Shown here: positions 8,576 to 18,070 of the stretch, piece by piece | Numbering within the stretch: the first letter of the stretch is position 1 | Layout of the letters: each line of letters begins with the position of its first letter | Origin: Thermoplasmatales archaeon ex4572_165 | Lineage (GTDB): Archaea > Thermoplasmatota > E2 > DHVEG-1 | DNA length: 64,000 bases | Assembly: GCA_002254885.1 (NCBI GenBank) | Contig: NJDG01000001.1 | Location: 1 to 64,000, forward strand | Direction of reading: 5' to 3' | Notes under the pieces: model-generated | Told to the model about the DNA's origin: nothing | Seen by the model: the letters and a program-made list of their open reading frames with translations, nothing else | Database searches by the model: none | Position numbers and translations under genes: made by a program

Positions 8576-10562
8576 CCCCTTTCTCTTCGTTTACTTTTGA
8601 TTTTAGTTCATTTATTTGAGTTTTAAGATTAATCATTTTCATTTCCCGACCAACAATTATTTTCTTAAAATCTTCCAATTCTTTAATTTTTTGTTGAAGA
8701 TCATTAGTCCTATCCTTTATCTTTTGTTCAAGAGTTTCACTACTAATTCTAATGCTTTTTACCATTTCATTAAATGAAGATGATAATTGACCGATTTCAT
8801 CATTTGTTTTTATTTCAACTTGAATATCTAGATTTCCTGCTTCAATTTTCTTAACAGATTTACTTAAGTTTTCAATGGGTTTGGATATGTTTCGTGAAAT
8901 TAATACCGCAAGGATTATTGTAAAAATTAATAGAATAATTGATAAGGAGATATTGACAAGATTTGCATTTTGAGCAATCATTGCACTTTTTGAAATATCA
9001 ATTAAGGCAAAAATTGTTCCAACTTCTCTATTACCCGCGTCAATTAATGGGAAACCTCCACATACATATGTTTTTTGCTCATGTTGAATTAAACTTGGAG
9101 TATAATTTCCCTTAATGACTTTGTCAACGTTTTCAGATATAAAACATGATACGCAGGGTTGATCTAATTCAGACATTTCATCCACTGTTTCCATAATTAT
9201 TAACTTATCTTCCAGATCGTCCCAATTATTTCTTAACCCCTGAGCCTCTCTAAGTGATCCCCATTTATCCTCATCCAAATATTGTTTATCAAGGATAATG
9301 GCGAATTCTGCAGATCTATCTTCCTTAAAATGTGTAAAGAAATGATCGATTTCTTTTCCAAGCTCAACAAAGCCAATATGTTGACTTCCATTGTAGTATG
9401 GTTTTACTACTCTAAGAGCAAACGCCGTTTTTCCAAGTTCCAATCCATATGAAATATTCATTGTAGCATTTGCAGCCCAATAAGTAAATCGAGTTATTTC
9501 ATCACCATATTTATCTTTATTATGCAACCGAACAAAACAAGTTCCATTTGTTTCAATAAAATAAAAATGAGTATCTTCAAATTTTTCTTTTAATTTTTGA
9601 AATAATGGTTGACCATAATCATATAGCTTTGTTCTATTTTTCTCCAGATAACAATTCATTAATGACTTATCCTGAACAATAACTTCTAATGCTACATTTA
9701 ACCCTTGCATCTCATGTTCAACGACAACATTAAATTTATCTTGCATCAATTCAATCTCATAATCTGCCTGATTTTTTAAATGTTCATCTTGATAATAAAA
9801 ATTAACGACAGAAAAAACAAATGTTAATGATACTATAATTACCAAAAACGAAATAGTTATCTTTTTCTGTATACTATAAGATTTTGAACGAATAAACGAA
9901 TATTTAAAAATTGAAAAACAAATAATAATGGCAGTTATTGTAGTAAGTGATGAAGTAAATGGTATTACTTCAAAATTTAAGATTGGGAAAACTGTCTCGG
10001 TGGTTAAGCCACCAATAAAAGGTATCGTTATTGCTATAAATAGAAGTACTGTTTGTTTCTTCAATTCTTTTGTAGATGTTTTTTTATTATACAAATACAA
10101 AATAAATAGGCTGGATATAATTAAAATCAAGACATATATGGAAAGTAAAACATACAATGGGCCTATGTTACAGGTAAAACCCCAATATGCGCGATACATG
10201 GTAGTTGTGATTAGTGTTGTTGTGTACTCAATAAATATTAAAAAGAAACCAGATAAATAGATTAAAGATAAGAATATTTTATTAAAAGCAAGTTTATTTT
10301 TTGAAAAAATTAGAACGAAATGAAATAAAGATACACTCGTTAATACTGTACCTATTGTTGCTATGTTATTCCAAAAAAATGCCTCTGAAACAGAAATTGC
10401 ATTAAAAGTAAAATAATTACATAAACTCCAAATTCCAAGAGAAAATGAAAAAAATCCAAAAAAACGGTTAAGATTGTTTTTTGGATTAATATACAATACA
10501 AAAAAACAAGTAATAAAATTTGCAAATATGGCAATTAACGGAAGTATTGAATAAATATTCAT
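8562..10562 (-). CDS. kinase-less membrane sensor: 7TM-like region, Cache-like domain, HAMP, coiled coil
   Basis: A 666-residue membrane sensor with no transmitter. Residues 1-225 hold about seven hydrophobic segments like the 7TM sensors of histidine kinases. A TM segment (about 235-255) leads into a large extracytoplasmic sensor of the dCache_3 type, recognisable by FVRLHNKDKYGDEI and GLELGKTAFALRVVKPYY. A second TM (about 535-560) is followed by HAMP (about 560-615) and coiled coil. The C-terminus carries the tail VGREMKMINLKTQINELK, also seen in the protein at 10637-12958. Without HisKA or HATPase it must act through a partner; the overlapping downstream kinase (14 nt overlap) is the obvious candidate. 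Confidence 0.88.
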   Translation of the reverse strand: MNIYSILPLIAIFANFITCFFVLYINPKNNLNRFFGFFSFSLGIWSLCNYFTFNAISVSEAFFWNNIATIGTVLTSVSLFHFVLIFSKNKLAFNKIFLSLIYLSGFFLIFIEYTTTLITTTMYRAYWGFTCNIGPLYVLLSIYVLILIISSLFILYLYNKKTSTKELKKQTVLLFIAITIPFIGGLTTETVFPILNFEVIPFTSSLTTITAIIICFSIFKYSFIRSKSYSIQKKITISFLVIIVSLTFVFSVVNFYYQDEHLKNQADYEIELMQDKFNVVVEHEMQGLNVALEVIVQDKSLMNCYLEKNRTKLYDYGQPLFQKLKEKFEDTHFYFIETNGTCFVRLHNKDKYGDEITRFTYWAANATMNISYGLELGKTAFALRVVKPYYNGSQHIGFVELGKEIDHFFTHFKEDRSAEFAIILDKQYLDEDKWGSLREAQGLRNNWDDLEDKLIIMETVDEMSELDQPCVSCFISENVDKVIKGNYTPSLIQHEQKTYVCGGFPLIDAGNREVGTIFALIDISKSAMIAQNANLVNISLSIILLIFTIILAVLISRNISKPIENLSKSVKKIEAGNLDIQVEIKTNDEIGQLSSSFNEMVKSIRISSETLEQKIKDRTNDLQQKIKELEDFKKIIVGREMKMINLKTQINELKSKVNEEKGDDFH

Positions 10563-10636
10563 TTTCTACACCAACATATTCTCTATTTTTTCCTCAAAGA
10601 TTTATTATTAAAGTTTGTTCATTATTAAATCTGATT

Positions 10637-12958
10637 TTATTTTTTAGATTCTAATTCCTTAATTTTCTCCTTTAAATCTCTCATTTTAATTTCACGCCCT
10701 ATCATGACCTTTTTCCATTTAGAAAGCTCATCGATTTTCTCTTCAAGATTATTTTTATATGTGATTCTTTCGTAAATATTCCCTACCTCAATAGCCACAG
10801 ATTTTAGTATTTCTTTCTCTGAATTATTAATATTGTCATCCTTGATTTTTCCAAAATTTAACGCCCCAATCACCTTGTCTTTACAGGGAACTGGAATGCT
10901 AGCAACGGATCTAAAACCAGATATTTTTGAAAATTCAGGTTGTAATTTATCATATCTATCTGTGAAAATTGATTTTTTATTAATAAAAATTTCATCATAA
11001 GGGGAAGTATTAATTTTAATTGTTTTAATTGAATCAAAAAACGTTTTATTAATATTTTTTGAAGAAATAATCGATGCTGTTTTACCCTGATCATCAACAA
11101 GATATATACTACCTGCATCAAAATTCGTTTTCATTAACAACTCATCAATGACATCTTGAAAAAACTGTTCAATAGAACTATTTTTACCACCTTTTGAAAT
11201 CATTGAATTTAACAAATCAGATTTTTTAATCTGACTTTTTATTATCTCTTCTGATTTTTTTTGTTCTGTGATATCTCTGTCGATTCCACGATATCCGATC
11301 AATTTGCCTTTTTTATCTAAAATAGGTTTTCCATTTGTTAAAAAATAAAGTTTATTTCCATTTTTTGTAATAATGCATTTTTCTAAATTTTCAATATCTT
11401 TGTTTTTTGAAAAAATTGCTTTAAAAATTGTTCCAACGCGTTTTGCTTCATTTTCATCCATCAGTTCAAAAGGTGTTTTGCCGATTAATTCAGTAGCTTT
11501 ATATCCGGTTATTTTTTCACATTTTCCAGATATATAAGTATATCTTCCATCTTTATCAGTTTCCCATATCCAATCACCACTTACTTCTGAAATATCTCTA
11601 AAACGTCTCTCGCTTTCGGCTATCTTTTCCTCAATTTTTTTAATCTTAGTGATATCTCTAAAATCCTCAATTATTCCAATAATCTCCCCATTACTGTCTT
11701 TATAAGGGGAAACCATCTCAAGAGTCGAAATATAGCTACCATCCTTTCTTTTTCTTTTACATTCCTGCTGGTATTTCTTCCCGTTCTTTAAAATTTTGAC
11801 CATTGAACAGTTTTTTGTGCCACATATATCTTTGGCGCCAAACATTTTCTGACAGTTCATCCCAATGCTTTCTTTGATGTTGAAACCAGATAGATTCGAC
11901 ATAGCTCTATTTATTTTTTTTACATTGAAATCTCTTCCAACGATACGCATTCCATCTGCTGCACTGTTAATAAAATCCTCATTTTCTTTTTCACTTTGTA
12001 TTAGTCTTTCTTCTGTATTTTTTATTTTAGAAATATCGGATAAAGAGCATATAACTCCTGTTACTTCCCCTTCTTCACCTCTTAATGGTGACTTTACTAC
12101 ATTTATCCACTTAATTTCACCTTTATCTTTAACTTTCAATTCTTTTCTTTGTTGTTTTCCACCCTTAATTACGGATTTATCTTCAAGATGATATTGTTTT
12201 GCTTCTTTTTGTGGAAATAAATCAAGGTCTGTTTTTCCAATTATTTCTTCTTCTTTCTTTCCAACAAATTCACAGAATGTTTTGTTGACAGTACGATAAA
12301 TTAAATTAGTATCTTTTAAATAAAACATATTTGGTGTATTGTCAAATATTGTTTCTAATAGATTTTTTTGTTTTTTCAATAAATTTTCGGTTTCCATTTG
12401 TTCTGTGATATCATGAAACATTTTAAACTTGAATTTTGTCCCATCTGACCTCACAATTGGCATATCAAATAAATCATAGTATTTGTTGTTTTTAGATGAA
12501 TGCCACATCGAATGCATGGTTTTACCTTCTAAAACATCTGCATTCTTACACCATGGGCAACTCTTGTTTCTATCATGGAAAAACTCATAACATTTGCGAT
12601 TATTAACTGGTCCAAACTCACGCTTGATTGTGGAATTAATATATTGAATATTATACTGCTGATCTACAATATATATTCCATCATCAATCCTATCAAAGAT
12701 ATTTTTTCCTATATCTATATTAAAATTATCAAAAAATGAGGAGAATTTTTTCTTACTTTGTTTCTGATCTGAAATTTCTTTCATCATATTGTCTTCTACA
12801 TTATTATCTTCTGAAAAAGCAAATGTTTCATATGATATATTTTCTGAGGATTCCTCAACTGACTCTAACTCTTCATAACTATTCTGTATTTTATTCTGTA
12901 AAAAGCCAAGTTTTTCAGATTCTCGAAGTTGTTTTATAATTTCAGGTTCATCAACCAT
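10637..12958 (-). CDS. multi-PAS/GAF sensor without kinase domain
   Basis: A cytoplasmic 773-residue sensor: N-terminal motif shared with neighbouring sensors (IIKQLRESEKLGFLQ, residues 6-20), four PAS domains (about 88-195, 200-315, 325-445, 455-570), a GAF domain (about 600-735) and a C-terminal coiled tail IGREIKMRDLKEKIKELE. PAS1 holds a Cys cluster (C-Y-E-F-F, then CPWC) and PAS3 another (C..., then CGTKNC), suggesting metal, haem or redox sensing. There is no His-box or ATP-binding domain. It overlaps the upstream kinase gene by 8 nt, so the kinase at 12951-15041 is the probable signalling partner. The next gene downstream is 74 nt away. Confidence 0.9.
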   Translation of the reverse strand: MVDEPEIIKQLRESEKLGFLQNKIQNSYEELESVEESSENISYETFAFSEDNNVEDNMMKEISDQKQSKKKFSSFFDNFNIDIGKNIFDRIDDGIYIVDQQYNIQYINSTIKREFGPVNNRKCYEFFHDRNKSCPWCKNADVLEGKTMHSMWHSSKNNKYYDLFDMPIVRSDGTKFKFKMFHDITEQMETENLLKKQKNLLETIFDNTPNMFYLKDTNLIYRTVNKTFCEFVGKKEEEIIGKTDLDLFPQKEAKQYHLEDKSVIKGGKQQRKELKVKDKGEIKWINVVKSPLRGEEGEVTGVICSLSDISKIKNTEERLIQSEKENEDFINSAADGMRIVGRDFNVKKINRAMSNLSGFNIKESIGMNCQKMFGAKDICGTKNCSMVKILKNGKKYQQECKRKRKDGSYISTLEMVSPYKDSNGEIIGIIEDFRDITKIKKIEEKIAESERRFRDISEVSGDWIWETDKDGRYTYISGKCEKITGYKATELIGKTPFELMDENEAKRVGTIFKAIFSKNKDIENLEKCIITKNGNKLYFLTNGKPILDKKGKLIGYRGIDRDITEQKKSEEIIKSQIKKSDLLNSMISKGGKNSSIEQFFQDVIDELLMKTNFDAGSIYLVDDQGKTASIISSKNINKTFFDSIKTIKINTSPYDEIFINKKSIFTDRYDKLQPEFSKISGFRSVASIPVPCKDKVIGALNFGKIKDDNINNSEKEILKSVAIEVGNIYERITYKNNLEEKIDELSKWKKVMIGREIKMRDLKEKIKELESKK

Positions 12959-15041
12959 ATTTCACTTTATCCTCCACCAAATTTTTAATTGAAATATAGA
13001 ACCTTGAACCCTTTCCAGGACCATCACTTTCCACCCAAATGCGGCCTCCATGTTTATCAACAATTCGTTTGCAAATTGAAAGACCAAGACCACTACTTGT
13101 CATTCCTTCTCGTGGTGTACCGATTTTATAAAATTTTTCAAAAACATTCTCCTTTTGTTCATCTGTTAAACCACATCCAGAATCAACAAAAGAAAGGACT
13201 ATTTCATCATCTTTGCAGTCTGAATGGATTTTAAGATTACCCACACTATCATCCGGAGTATATTTTACAGCATTGGTTATAAAATTACTGACAAGATCAT
13301 AGAATTGATTCTTATCATAATAAACAGAACATGTTTTATCAATTTCAATTTCAACTTTAAAATTATGCTCATTAAATAAATTCATATTTTCATCAATGAT
13401 GCTTTGAATTTCATCTTTTAAAAGGAACTTAACAGGTTCAATTGTCATTGTGATATCATCGAGACGAGCAAGTTTTAATGTCTCATCAATGATATTCTTC
13501 ATTCTTCTTGTATTTTTAATTACATGAAAAATCATATCTTTTAATTTAGGATCTTCGATCTTTTTTTCAACAAGTGGAAGAAGAGTAAAAATCGGAGTCA
13601 TGGGGTTTTTTAAATCATGACCAAGCATATGAATAAATTCATCTTTTTGAATAATCAGTTGATTAATATCCTGTGTTTTTTCTTCAACTTTCCTTTCTAA
13701 TTCTTCATTAACCGAACTGAGTACTTCATGAGCATCTTTTAATTGATTATAGGTTGCATAAAGTTTCTCTTCTGCATTCTTACGTTCAGTTATATTGGTC
13801 AGAGAACCTACTATACTCATTGTAACACCATTTTTTACAATAGGTGTCTCTCGTACTTCCACCCAGATTTTTTGACCTTTCGCCCCCTCCAGTTCCAATC
13901 TGTAGGGTTCCTGTCGTTTTCCAGTTTCTATTGCTCTCTTTGTTATCGCGAATCCTTCGTTATTAATGGGATTATCGGTTATAAATTCTGTCCATCTAAC
14001 CATCGCTTCCTCAGGTTCACATTGAAGTAATTCACGGCATTGTGGACTGAGATAAGTTATTTCCTGTTCCGGCGTGTGAGCATAAAAGAGGTTGGTACTG
14101 TTCTCTAGGATATTACGAAGTTTCTCTTCTGTACTTTTTCTTTTGCTTATATCAATAAGTGAAACAATACGTTTGGTACTATTAGGAATCATAGAAATAT
14201 TAACAATAACAGTTTTTAAATCACCATTTTTTTTAATAAAATCACATTCATATTCTGAATGTGGATTTCCGGTTCCTTGTGATCTTTGTTTATGATATTG
14301 CATCATTCGTTTTTTACTTTCTTCTGAGACAAAATCATACCAATGCATCTTTCCTTCAATTTCTTGCTTTTTATAACCACTAAGTTTTTCAAAAGAACAG
14401 TTACATTTAGTGATAATACTATCTTCCCCAAAAATACCCATAGAAGTACCCGTATTTTCAAAAACAATATAATACTTTTCTTCTGCTTTCTTACGATCTG
14501 TGATATCAAAAATGAATCCATCTAAAAATATTAATTCATCTTTGTCATTTTGTACACAATTTCCCTTTTCATAAACCCATTTTATAGTTCCTTCTTTATT
14601 TACAATCCGATATTCTACAACATATGGCTGTTTGTTGTTTACACTCTCTTGAACAGCTTTATCCACTCGTTCTATATCGTCTGCATGAATAATACTGTTG
14701 TAACTACGAACATTATTGTTTGTGAAATCTGAGATAGGATAACCTGTAATTTTCTCTACTTCACCATCAATGTACTCTATGGTTCTATCTTTATCATTGA
14801 CACAACGAATGATAATACCCGGAACATTGTTTGTATTCAAAATAATTGTTTCAAATCCTTCTTCATTTAATTGTAGATTATCTTTACAAACTTCCTCAAC
14901 AGGATCCATCTCTTCGTAACCATCATGAATTTCACTCTGCAATAAACCGAGTTTTTCATCTTCACGAAGTTGTTCAATAATCTCAATTCCACCAAATATT
15001 GAATCCTTTTTTTGTTGATCTATCTCATTTTTTTTCCACAT
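12951..15041 (-). CDS. cytoplasmic multi-PAS histidine kinase
   Basis: A 696-residue soluble kinase without membrane segments. Order: N-terminal motif IIEQLREDEKLGLLQ (about residues 21-35), three PAS domains (about 55-180, 190-305, 312-425), coiled coil, HisKA with LGHDLKNP (His near 475), and HATPase with N-box NFITNAVKYTP, G1 DSGCGL and G2 SGLGLSICKRI. The transmitter belongs with that of the kinase at 26016-28562 (same HDLKNPMTPIFTLLP and FYKxGTPR features). It overlaps the upstream PAS-only gene by 17 nt and the downstream PAS/GAF gene by 8 nt. The three gene products are therefore likely made together and may form one complex. Confidence 0.93.
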   Translation of the reverse strand: MWKKNEIDQQKKDSIFGGIEIIEQLREDEKLGLLQSEIHDGYEEMDPVEEVCKDNLQLNEEGFETIILNTNNVPGIIIRCVNDKDRTIEYIDGEVEKITGYPISDFTNNNVRSYNSIIHADDIERVDKAVQESVNNKQPYVVEYRIVNKEGTIKWVYEKGNCVQNDKDELIFLDGFIFDITDRKKAEEKYYIVFENTGTSMGIFGEDSIITKCNCSFEKLSGYKKQEIEGKMHWYDFVSEESKKRMMQYHKQRSQGTGNPHSEYECDFIKKNGDLKTVIVNISMIPNSTKRIVSLIDISKRKSTEEKLRNILENSTNLFYAHTPEQEITYLSPQCRELLQCEPEEAMVRWTEFITDNPINNEGFAITKRAIETGKRQEPYRLELEGAKGQKIWVEVRETPIVKNGVTMSIVGSLTNITERKNAEEKLYATYNQLKDAHEVLSSVNEELERKVEEKTQDINQLIIQKDEFIHMLGHDLKNPMTPIFTLLPLVEKKIEDPKLKDMIFHVIKNTRRMKNIIDETLKLARLDDITMTIEPVKFLLKDEIQSIIDENMNLFNEHNFKVEIEIDKTCSVYYDKNQFYDLVSNFITNAVKYTPDDSVGNLKIHSDCKDDEIVLSFVDSGCGLTDEQKENVFEKFYKIGTPREGMTSSGLGLSICKRIVDKHGGRIWVESDGPGKGSRFYISIKNLVEDKVKYG

Positions 15042-15705
15042 CTTTATTACCTTCTGAGATATCCTGATACATCAAGGAAATTCCATTGACATCACTTGAT
15101 TCATTACGAACGGGATGTGCAATAGAACCAATAAAATTTCCATATTCATCAAAAAGTGGATTGGAAGAAAGTAAAATATCCACAAGTGAATTTTCTTTTG
15201 TAAAAGCTTTTACTTCATTATTTATACGTTCTTCCTTTATTCTATTTAAATAGATCTCTTTCAGATTCTCAGGAACTGTTGGATTGAATTTTCCTATAAC
15301 TTCTTCTTCGGTCCATCCAAAAAACTCCTCACTTGCTTTATTCCAACTAGTTATAATTCCTCCCAGATCCAATGTTTTCATTGCAGAAGGTGATGAATCG
15401 ATAACATTTTGTAGTGTATCAACTGAATCTTTACTATCCATATCTACTAATTCATTAGTTAAGGAAATTTCTTCATTTTCTACAACTTCATTGGTTAAAG
15501 AAATTTCTTCATTTGAAATATCATTTTGTTGTTTTTTAAAATCATCAAACCATGAAGATGTGTTAATATTCACATTTTTAAACAAATGAAAACGTTCCAT
15601 TTCCCTTAGTTCGCTTACAATATCATCACTTATATAACCATCAAATGTAGAACGATACAATGATTTTTTAAAAAGATGATCCTTCCAAAGAACCAATTTT
15701 TTCAT
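15025..15705 (-). CDS. small single-PAS protein
   Basis: A 226-residue protein with one PAS domain (about 100-222; VIDSSPSAMKTLDLGGIIT, then the EEFFGWTEEEVIGK segment) and no catalytic domain. The N-terminus has a weaker version of the motif of the neighbouring sensors (IVSELREMERFHLF, about residues 29-42). A degenerate repeat NEEISLTNEVV/NEEISLTNELV lies between them. It is the first gene of the overlapping three-gene unit 15705-10637, and its last 17 nt overlap the kinase gene. It probably supplies a sensing or docking module to that kinase. A divergent gene starts 144 nt away, so the AT-rich gap 15706-15849 should hold promoters for both. Confidence 0.82.
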   Translation of the reverse strand: MKKLVLWKDHLFKKSLYRSTFDGYISDDIVSELREMERFHLFKNVNINTSSWFDDFKKQQNDISNEEISLTNEVVENEEISLTNELVDMDSKDSVDTLQNVIDSSPSAMKTLDLGGIITSWNKASEEFFGWTEEEVIGKFNPTVPENLKEIYLNRIKEERINNEVKAFTKENSLVDILLSSNPLFDEYGNFIGSIAHPVRNESSDVNGISLMYQDISEGNKDVEKK

Positions 15706-15849
15706 TTAATGCACCATCCTCTCATATAATTAATATTAACTAATAGATGCTAATTAATATTAAATATTATAAGCTTTCGATATTCAGTAAGTTTTTGTGA
15801 TTAGTTAAATTTATAATATTCTAGTTGTTTCATATAATGAGGAAAAAAT

Positions 15850-16188
15850 ATGGGTTGTCCATTATTTGTCGATTACACAAGAGAATGTGTTGAGGATATT
15901 AGAACGCTACCGCCAGATATATATAATTATTGTCAATCTAAGGATTATCAAAAATGTCCTTTTTATATAAAGAAACAAAATCTAAAAACAGCATGTGAAT
16001 TTGTCGATAAATGCCCTTTTTTCAATAATTTTAATATGAATAGTTTTGATGAATTCATGAACATTACTAAAAATTATTGTTTATCTGAAAAACACGAAGA
16101 TTGTGAACGATATAAATTAAAAATGTCAGGTAAAAATGTACCAATTGAATTACGACCAGATGGTGAAATAATCGAATTGAGATTATAA
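15850..16188 (+). CDS. small cysteine-rich protein
   Basis: A 112-residue soluble protein with eight cysteines spread along the chain (near residues 3, 13, 28, 36, 49, 55, 73 and 80), several in CP or YC contexts (GCPLF, KCPFY, KCPFF, YCLSEKHEDC). The C-terminus ends in VPIELRPDGEIIEL, which lacks Cys. The spacing does not match a ferredoxin or a classic zinc ribbon. A metal or Fe-S cluster site is likely, but its type is open. It is transcribed divergently from the three-gene PAS-kinase unit, so it could be a redox partner or a target of that system (inference). I cannot name the family. Confidence 0.75.
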   Translation: MGCPLFVDYTRECVEDIRTLPPDIYNYCQSKDYQKCPFYIKKQNLKTACEFVDKCPFFNNFNMNSFDEFMNITKNYCLSEKHEDCERYKLKMSGKNVPIELRPDGEIIELRL

Positions 16189-16267
16189 CATTATTTTTTT
16201 CATAAATGAAAAAATTCTTATCATTTCATTTCTGCCTCTACTAAAATCTATTTTTATCAAAACATGG

Positions 16268-16558
16268 TTATTTATTTTTTGATATCAAATCCTGCCAAAA
16301 CCGTAAGGGTAATCCTTTTTCTAAATAAACATGTGAAATATCTGGATTTTTGGAACTTGTTAATTCAACAAACATCTCCCTCTTAGGAGTTTTATTTATT
16401 CCCGTTCGCCAGTGTGCATTACATTGCTCACATTCCATTTGAAAAATACGATGAGTAATCCAACTTTCATAATAAACAGTTCCTTGACAAAAAGGACAAA
16501 TTGGAAGTTCAGAAGACTGAACAAGTTTCTTATTATTTACAGGATTCTCTTCTGACAT
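16268..16558 (-). CDS. small zinc-ribbon protein
   Basis: A 96-residue protein starting at MSEENPV; the frame runs open to an upstream ATG at 16630, but the extra 24 residues look like untranslated AT-rich sequence. Two CxxC pairs, CPFC and CEQC, about 24 residues apart, form a probable zinc ribbon with an aromatic stretch between them (VYYESWITHRIFQME). The rest is short and basic. Zinc ribbons of this size often bind nucleic acids or act as transcription-associated proteins, but nothing fixes a role here. It stands alone between the Cys-rich gene and the RHH gene. Confidence 0.65.
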   Translation of the reverse strand: MSEENPVNNKKLVQSSELPICPFCQGTVYYESWITHRIFQMECEQCNAHWRTGINKTPKREMFVELTSSKNPDISHVYLEKGLPLRFWQDLISKNK

Positions 16559-16755
16559 ATAAATAATAAAATGATTTTTTCTTATAAAGATTCTTCCCAA
16601 TGAAATGTTAATTTCATTATTTAAAATCATTAGAAGATGTTAGATATAGATTTTAGATCTTTTTAATTTGTGATATAATAAAAAAAAAATTAGATTTAAA
16701 ATATGGAAATCATATTATCGAAATGAAAATAATCACATCATGGTAATATCTAATG

Positions 16756-17112
16756 TTATCTCCATCTGCGTGCTCTCATACGAACTATTGGATCTTCTGA
16801 AATGGATGATATTTTTTGTGATAATTGCTCAAATCCATCTATGGTATTGATATCAAAGACTCCAAGTTGCTGCCCTAGTTTATTAAGCACCTTTATTTTT
16901 CCTTCTGAAATTGGAGTTGACATAGTGTTTTCATGCATTCTTGAAGTAATATCTGTTTCAAGATCTGTTGGATCCATTGATGTTACATGATCTTTGAATT
17001 TTGCATGAAGCAAATCTGAGACATATGCTGAACGGTCCCCTGTTGTATTTTCTTGATCTATCCGGTCAACAATTTCAGCAGGTAACTCTAAAAATATTGT
17101 TTTTTTATCCAT
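16756..17112 (-). CDS. ribbon-helix-helix DNA-binding protein
   Basis: A 118-residue protein. Residues 3-40 have the pattern of a ribbon-helix-helix domain: a short strand KTIFLELP, then helices EIVDRIDQEN and DRSAYVSDLLHAKF. Such domains dimerise and bind DNA as repressors, partition proteins or antitoxins. The remaining 75 residues are hydrophilic and end in RMRARRWR, with no recognised fold. No toxin gene is adjacent, so an antitoxin role is unsupported. The neighbouring gap 17113-17298 is AT-rich and could hold its own operator and the nucS promoter. Confidence 0.7.
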   Translation of the reverse strand: MDKKTIFLELPAEIVDRIDQENTTGDRSAYVSDLLHAKFKDHVTSMDPTDLETDITSRMHENTMSTPISEGKIKVLNKLGQQLGVFDINTIDGFEQLSQKISSISEDPIVRMRARRWR

Positions 17113-17298
17113 CAGATTAGTGATATTGTCATACCTTTATTAGCTTTTAGAAAAATTAATAACAACAAAAAAATTCATCAAAATCGAATTTAGTTATAAA
17201 AATTCAACATATATAGTGAATAATATAATTTAAAAAATGGATGTTTTTTTTAATACAAATATTATCTCAAATGTATAACAGGATGGCTGAAAGATACA

Positions 17299-18060
17299 GT
17301 GAAAATATTATCACACCCAACAATAGAAGAATGTCTTGAAGGAGTTAAAATACATCATCAAAAAAAACCTGAAAAAACATTCCTTCAAATAATTGGCCAC
17401 TGTCAGGTTGATTATCATGGACGTGCTCGCTCATTTCTTGATTGGGGTGATCGAATTATACTCATTAAACAAGATGGAAATGTTCTTGTTCATCAACCAA
17501 TTATGCGTGAACCAATCAACTGGCAACCTGCCGGGTCAAAAACACAATTCCACATTAAAAAAGACTTGTTCATCGTATCTGTTACACACAAAAAACCTGA
17601 TGAAAAAATGAAAATTATTTTTAAAAAAATTGATCTAGTTACAATCGCGAGTCTTTCGGATACTGCAAAAATAAATATTTGTGGGATGGAAACGGATGTA
17701 GTGAAAACAATTATTGAAAACCCTTCATGTGTCGAAGAAGGATTACGCATACAAAAATGTGAGAAGCAAGTTAAATCAGGAATGATTGATCTTTATGGTT
17801 TTGATAAAGATTTCACCCCTGTAGTTATTGAAGTAAAACGGAGTCAAGCAACAATTAATGCTGTTCATCAACTTCGCATGTATGTTAAAGACATTAAACA
17901 AGGAAATAATGAAGTTAAGGTTCGTGGAATCCTCTGTGCACCACATATTCCAGATATGGTACGTCATCTACTCAATGATTATGATCTTGAATGGATGGAA
18001 GTGGATCATGAAATTGTTCTTCCTGATGATTTTCAAAAGACTTTAGCAGATTTTAAATAA
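17299..18060 (+). CDS. nucS: endonuclease NucS/EndoMS (mismatch- or flap-specific)
   Basis: A 253-residue RecB-like nuclease of the NucS family, which cleaves mismatched duplexes or branched DNA and acts with PCNA in archaea. The N-terminal dimerisation domain (about 1-115) is followed by the nuclease domain with SGMIDLYGFD and VVIEVKR (catalytic D, E-x-K) and a later QLRMYV helix. The C-terminus ends QKTLADFK, which fits a PCNA-interacting QxxLxxF box. The start is GTG at 17299; no ATG lies in frame nearby. It converges with tmk (10 nt between stops). Confidence 0.93.
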   Translation: MKILSHPTIEECLEGVKIHHQKKPEKTFLQIIGHCQVDYHGRARSFLDWGDRIILIKQDGNVLVHQPIMREPINWQPAGSKTQFHIKKDLFIVSVTHKKPDEKMKIIFKKIDLVTIASLSDTAKINICGMETDVVKTIIENPSCVEEGLRIQKCEKQVKSGMIDLYGFDKDFTPVVIEVKRSQATINAVHQLRMYVKDIKQGNNEVKVRGILCAPHIPDMVRHLLNDYDLEWMEVDHEIVLPDDFQKTLADFK

Positions 18061-18070
18061 AAAATAATAT

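Noticed and set aside
16559-16630. N-terminal extension of the zinc-ribbon protein
   Set aside because: The 24 extra codons read like AT-rich untranslated sequence and lack a ribosome-binding site; MSEENPV is a more natural start.
16756-17112. Antitoxin of a toxin-antitoxin pair
   Set aside because: The RHH domain is real, but no small toxin-like gene lies next to it.
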